64,000 bases of DNA from Candidatus Tanganyikabacteria bacterium. Lineage in GTDB: Bacteria > Cyanobacteriota > Sericytochromatia > S15B-MN24 > VGJW01. The number at the start of each line of letters is the position of its first letter. The stretch's first letter is position 1. Positions 61,748 to 64,000 of the stretch are shown one piece after another. Where the stretch lies: positions 1 through 64,000 of the forward strand of contig VGJW01000019.1 of NCBI GenBank assembly GCA_016867265.1, in the 5' to 3' direction. A program made the translations under genes and the position numbers. A model generated the notes under the pieces. It was not told the DNA's origin. It saw only the letters and a list, made by a program, of their open reading frames with translations, and did no database searches.

Positions 61748-62169
61748 TGGCCACGGTGGTCGCCATCCTGACACCGATACCTGAAGCCGTCGCGACCGTC
61801 GCTCCCCTGGCGACGCCGACAGCGCCGGACTTTCCGATCGGCCAGTTCCTGCTCAACCTCGTCCTGGTCTGCGGCGCCCTCGCCGGCCTCGGGTGGCTTG
61901 CCAACCGCCTGGGCAAGGGCCGCCTCGCAGCCTCGCTGGGCGTCGGCGTCCGCCGGGACATCATCCGCATCGAGGACAGGCTGCCCGTGGATCCGCAGCG
62001 GGCCCTCCTCGTGGTCTCGGTCGAGGGGCAGCGCTGGCTCGTCGGGATGGGACCGAATGGTTTCGACCGCATCGGCGCGGTAGGCGAGCCTGCCGCCCTC
62101 GCGCCGCAGTCGGGACCCGGCAGCTTTGCCGACATCCTGGAACAGCAGCAGGAGGATCCGGAATCGTGA
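61747..62169 (+). CDS. fliO: Flagellar biosynthesis protein FliO
   Basis: FliO of about 140 residues, a membrane chaperone for FliP in the export gate. One predicted transmembrane helix (QFLLNLVLVCGALAGLGWLANRL), then a basic cytoplasmic segment with RRDIIRIEDRLPVDPQRALLVVSVEGQRWLVGMG, the typical FliO fold. The ATG at 61747 overlaps the fliN stop (TGATG); a GTG one codon earlier is also possible. fliP follows with a 1-nt overlap. Confidence 0.88.
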   Translation: MATVVAILTPIPEAVATVAPLATPTAPDFPIGQFLLNLVLVCGALAGLGWLANRLGKGRLAASLGVGVRRDIIRIEDRLPVDPQRALLVVSVEGQRWLVGMGPNGFDRIGAVGEPAALAPQSGPGSFADILEQQQEDPES

Positions 62170-62888
62170 TGACCCTGACCTTGCCCCCGCTCGCGGGGCT
62201 GAGCCAGGAGGCCAATCGCCTCCTGTCGGTCGTCGACCTGCGGGCCCCGATCGACAATCCGGGCCTGACGACGCCCATGCAGCTGATCTTCGCGCTGGCC
62301 CTGCTGACGGTGTTGCCCTTCATCGTGATCATGACGACCAGCTTCATGCGGACGATCATCGTTCTGGGCTTCCTGCGCCAGGCCATGGGCACCCAGACCA
62401 TCCCGCCCAACCCCGTGATGCTGGGCCTGGCGCTGTTCCTCGCCCTCTACACCATGAATCCTGTCTGGTCGTCGATCGACCGGGACGCCGTGCAGCCTTA
62501 TCTCGCGCGGCGCATCGACCAGCCCACGGCCATCAGCCGCGCCATCGCGCCGATGCACGCATTCATGATGCGCCAGACGAACGAGCAGGAACTGGCGTTC
62601 TTCCTGCGCATCACGAAGCAACCAGTCCCGGAACGGCGCGAGGACGTACCGCTGCTCGTGGCCATCCCCTCGTTCATGATTAGCGAGCTGACGACGGCCT
62701 TCAAGATCGGCTTCATCATCTACGTGCCGTTCCTCGTCATCGATCTGGTCGTGGCCAATGTCCTGATGGCGCTGGGCATGAGCATGCTGCCGCCCCAGAT
62801 GATCTCGACGGCCTTCAAGATCCTGGTGTTCTCGCTGGCCAATGGCTGGCACCTGGTGGCCCAGGCCATCATCACCTCCTTCAAGTAG
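62169..62888 (+). CDS. fliP: Flagellar biosynthetic protein FliP
   Basis: Core export-gate membrane protein of 239 residues. Signature stretches are LPFIVIMTTSFMRTIIVLGFLRQAMGTQTIPPNPVMLGLALFL, FMMRQTNEQEL, and LVAIPSFMISELTTAFKIGFIIYVPFLVIDLVVANVLMALGM. The N-terminus lacks a long cleavable signal. The ATG at 62169 overlaps the fliO stop by 1 nt (TGATG). Part of the FliPQR complex with the next two genes. Confidence 0.95.
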   Translation: MTLTLPPLAGLSQEANRLLSVVDLRAPIDNPGLTTPMQLIFALALLTVLPFIVIMTTSFMRTIIVLGFLRQAMGTQTIPPNPVMLGLALFLALYTMNPVWSSIDRDAVQPYLARRIDQPTAISRAIAPMHAFMMRQTNEQELAFFLRITKQPVPERREDVPLLVAIPSFMISELTTAFKIGFIIYVPFLVIDLVVANVLMALGMSMLPPQMISTAFKILVFSLANGWHLVAQAIITSFK

Positions 62889-62894
62889 GTCCCC

Positions 62895-63167
62895 GTGAGC
62901 GACACGACCGTCATCCACGTCGTCAGCCAGGCGATCATCTTCGTGCTGCTGCTGTCGGCACCCATCGTCCTGACCAGCCTCGTAGTGGGCTTCATCGTGG
63001 CGCTGCTGCAGACCATCACCAGCATCCAGGAGCAGACGCTCTCCTTCGTGCCCAAGACCCTCGCGGTCTTCGGCGTCATCCTGGCAGTGGGTCCCTGGCT
63101 GATGGCCACGATGGTGGGTTACATCAACCGGCTCTGGAGCTCGATTCCCGAGCTGCTGGGACGTTAG
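62895..63167 (+). CDS. fliQ: Flagellar biosynthetic protein FliQ
   Basis: FliQ of 90 residues with two membrane helices. HVVSQAIIFVLLLSAPIVLTSLVVGFIVALLQTITSIQEQTLSFVPK is characteristic. It starts with GTG, 6 nt after the fliP stop. fliR begins 6 nt after its stop. Confidence 0.95.
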   Translation: MSDTTVIHVVSQAIIFVLLLSAPIVLTSLVVGFIVALLQTITSIQEQTLSFVPKTLAVFGVILAVGPWLMATMVGYINRLWSSIPELLGR

Positions 63168-63173
63168 CCCGAC

Positions 63174-64000
63174 ATGATGGGAGAGGTCTGGCGCACGGCG
63201 GCCCTCGAGCTGCTGGGCCAAGCCATGCCGGTCTTCCTGCTCATGCTCGCGAGGGCCAGCGGGATGATGGGGCAGGCACCGATCCTCGGTGCCAAGGCCG
63301 TACCGGCGACAGGCCGCGCGGCCCTCGCGCTGGTGCTGACCTTTGCCTACTGGTCGAGCATGCCCCGGGCCCCCGAGGTCCCGAGCCAACTGCTGCCGTT
63401 CCTGCTGGCGCTGGTCGTCGAGGTCGCGACCGGCGTCCTCTTCGGCTACGCGGCGATGGTCATGTTCCAGGCCTTTCAGGCAGCCGGCGAACTGGTGGCG
63501 CAGCAGACGAGCCTGTCGATGATGACGACGCTGAACCCGATGTTGCGGACGCAGACGACAGCCGTCGGCAACCTGTTCTTCTATCTGGCGCAGACGGCCC
63601 TGCTGACGCTGGGCGGACACCTGTGGCTGGTACAAGGCTTCTACCAGAGCTTCGAGGTCATCCCGCTCGGGGGCTTCCAACTGACGGCCGAGGTCTGGGA
63701 GCAGATGGGCAAGCTGGTCATCAACTTCTTCCTCATCACCATCCAGGTCGCCATGCCCGCCACGATGGTGATGCTGATGGTGGACTTCGGCCTGGGCATC
63801 CTGAACCGGGCCATCCCGACGGTCCAGAACATCCTCGAGCTCGTGACGGCCGTGAAGCCCAGCATCGGCTTTGCCGTCATCGCGCTGATGACACCCAATG
63901 TCGTGGCCTCGGTCAAACTTTGGGGCGACAAGATGCTGCGCGAGTCCCACGCCACGGTCCTGATGACGCAACCCACGCCCGAACCGACGCCCATCGGGGG
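63174..64000 (+). CDS. fliR: Flagellar biosynthetic protein FliR, 3' end missing
   Basis: The frame from the ATG at 63174 stays open to the window edge, giving 275 residues so far. Many membrane helices and the FliR patterns LMLARASGMMGQAPILGAKAVP, MVMFQAFQAAGELVAQQTSLSM, and MVMLMVDFGLGILNRAIPTVQN are visible. About 260-270 residues is usual, so the stop should be close beyond the window. FlhB and FlhA would be expected next. An ATG at 63177 is the alternative start. Confidence 0.93.
   Translation, partial: MMGEVWRTAALELLGQAMPVFLLMLARASGMMGQAPILGAKAVPATGRAALALVLTFAYWSSMPRAPEVPSQLLPFLLALVVEVATGVLFGYAAMVMFQAFQAAGELVAQQTSLSMMTTLNPMLRTQTTAVGNLFFYLAQTALLTLGGHLWLVQGFYQSFEVIPLGGFQLTAEVWEQMGKLVINFFLITIQVAMPATMVMLMVDFGLGILNRAIPTVQNILELVTAVKPSIGFAVIALMTPNVVASVKLWGDKMLRESHATVLMTQPTPEPTPIG

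Noticed and set aside
61728-63971. A long minus-strand open frame opposite fliO-fliR
   Set aside because: Its translation is low-complexity (His, Gln, Asp and Arg rich), and the flagellar genes on the plus strand are certain.

Overview
The window is GC-rich chromosomal DNA from a Gram-negative, flagellated bacterium. An outer membrane is implied by a TamB-like protein, a porin-like beta-barrel whose last residue is Phe, and many lipoproteins. Almost every base is coding, genes often overlap by 1 to 16 nt, and GTG and TTG starts are frequent. Nothing looks recently transferred: there is no insertion sequence, prophage, CRISPR array, tRNA or rRNA. The lineage cannot be fixed from sequence alone. 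A short EF-Ts, a prenyl synthase next to a divergent PAP2 protein, a YCF48-like propeller, TamB and a SpoVS homologue would fit a non-photosynthetic relative of Cyanobacteria (for example Sericytochromatia), but this is a low-confidence guess.

Layout. 1-8.3 kb: the C-terminal part of a PolX/PHP protein, a rhodanese, nrdR-nrdD (anaerobic ribonucleotide reductase), prmA, an HD-GYP protein, and a copper-monooxygenase-like/CX4CH lipoprotein pair. 8.3-11.4 kb: a sugar ABC transporter (binding protein plus two permeases, no ATPase). 11.4-19.9 kb: an HDOD signalling protein, radA, an EVE protein, several unknown or lipoprotein genes, a peptide-binding protein, an EF-hand lipoprotein and a fatty-acid desaturase. 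19.9-28.8 kb: glycogen phosphorylase, a subtilisin-like lipoprotein and the very large TamB-like gene. 28.9-31.6 kb: regulatory genes (OmpR-type regulator, cyclic-nucleotide-binding protein, a protein with three HTH-like units, a single receiver domain). 31.7-43 kb: ndk, DUF4127, spoVS, the minus-strand set ispA-PAP2-tlyA-nadK, a porin, mutM, and a large cyclase-like/ATPase/TPR protein. 43-49.6 kb: a minus-strand operon rpsB-tsf-pyrH-frr-orf91-cdsA-dxr-ispG. 49.8-57.3 kb: murA with a phosphodiester glycosidase, then secreted propeller, Ig-like and HEAT-repeat proteins. 57.4-64 kb: a flagellar operon flgD-flgE-(FliM/FliY-like)-(membrane SpoA protein)-fliN-fliO-fliP-fliQ-fliR, running off the end.

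Regulation. Several genes have a TAnnnT-like -10 hexamer ending only 6 or 7 nt before the start codon, which suggests leaderless mRNAs (nrdR, both genes of the divergent pair at 8.3 kb, the S8 peptidase, ispA, the HEAT protein). Other -10 boxes share the form GGGTATRAT or TTTGCTATSAT. One promoter has a classical TTGACA-17-GATAAA structure.

The most unusual item is a polytopic membrane protein carrying a C-terminal FliN-type SpoA domain (60025-61404), set between a FliM/FliY-like gene and fliN. It may be a membrane-tethered part of the flagellar switch or export gate. Other notable items are proteins that seem to have lost catalytic residues while keeping their fold: the PolX polymerase domain, the HD-GYP, the class III cyclase, and the copper-M site of the monooxygenase-like protein.
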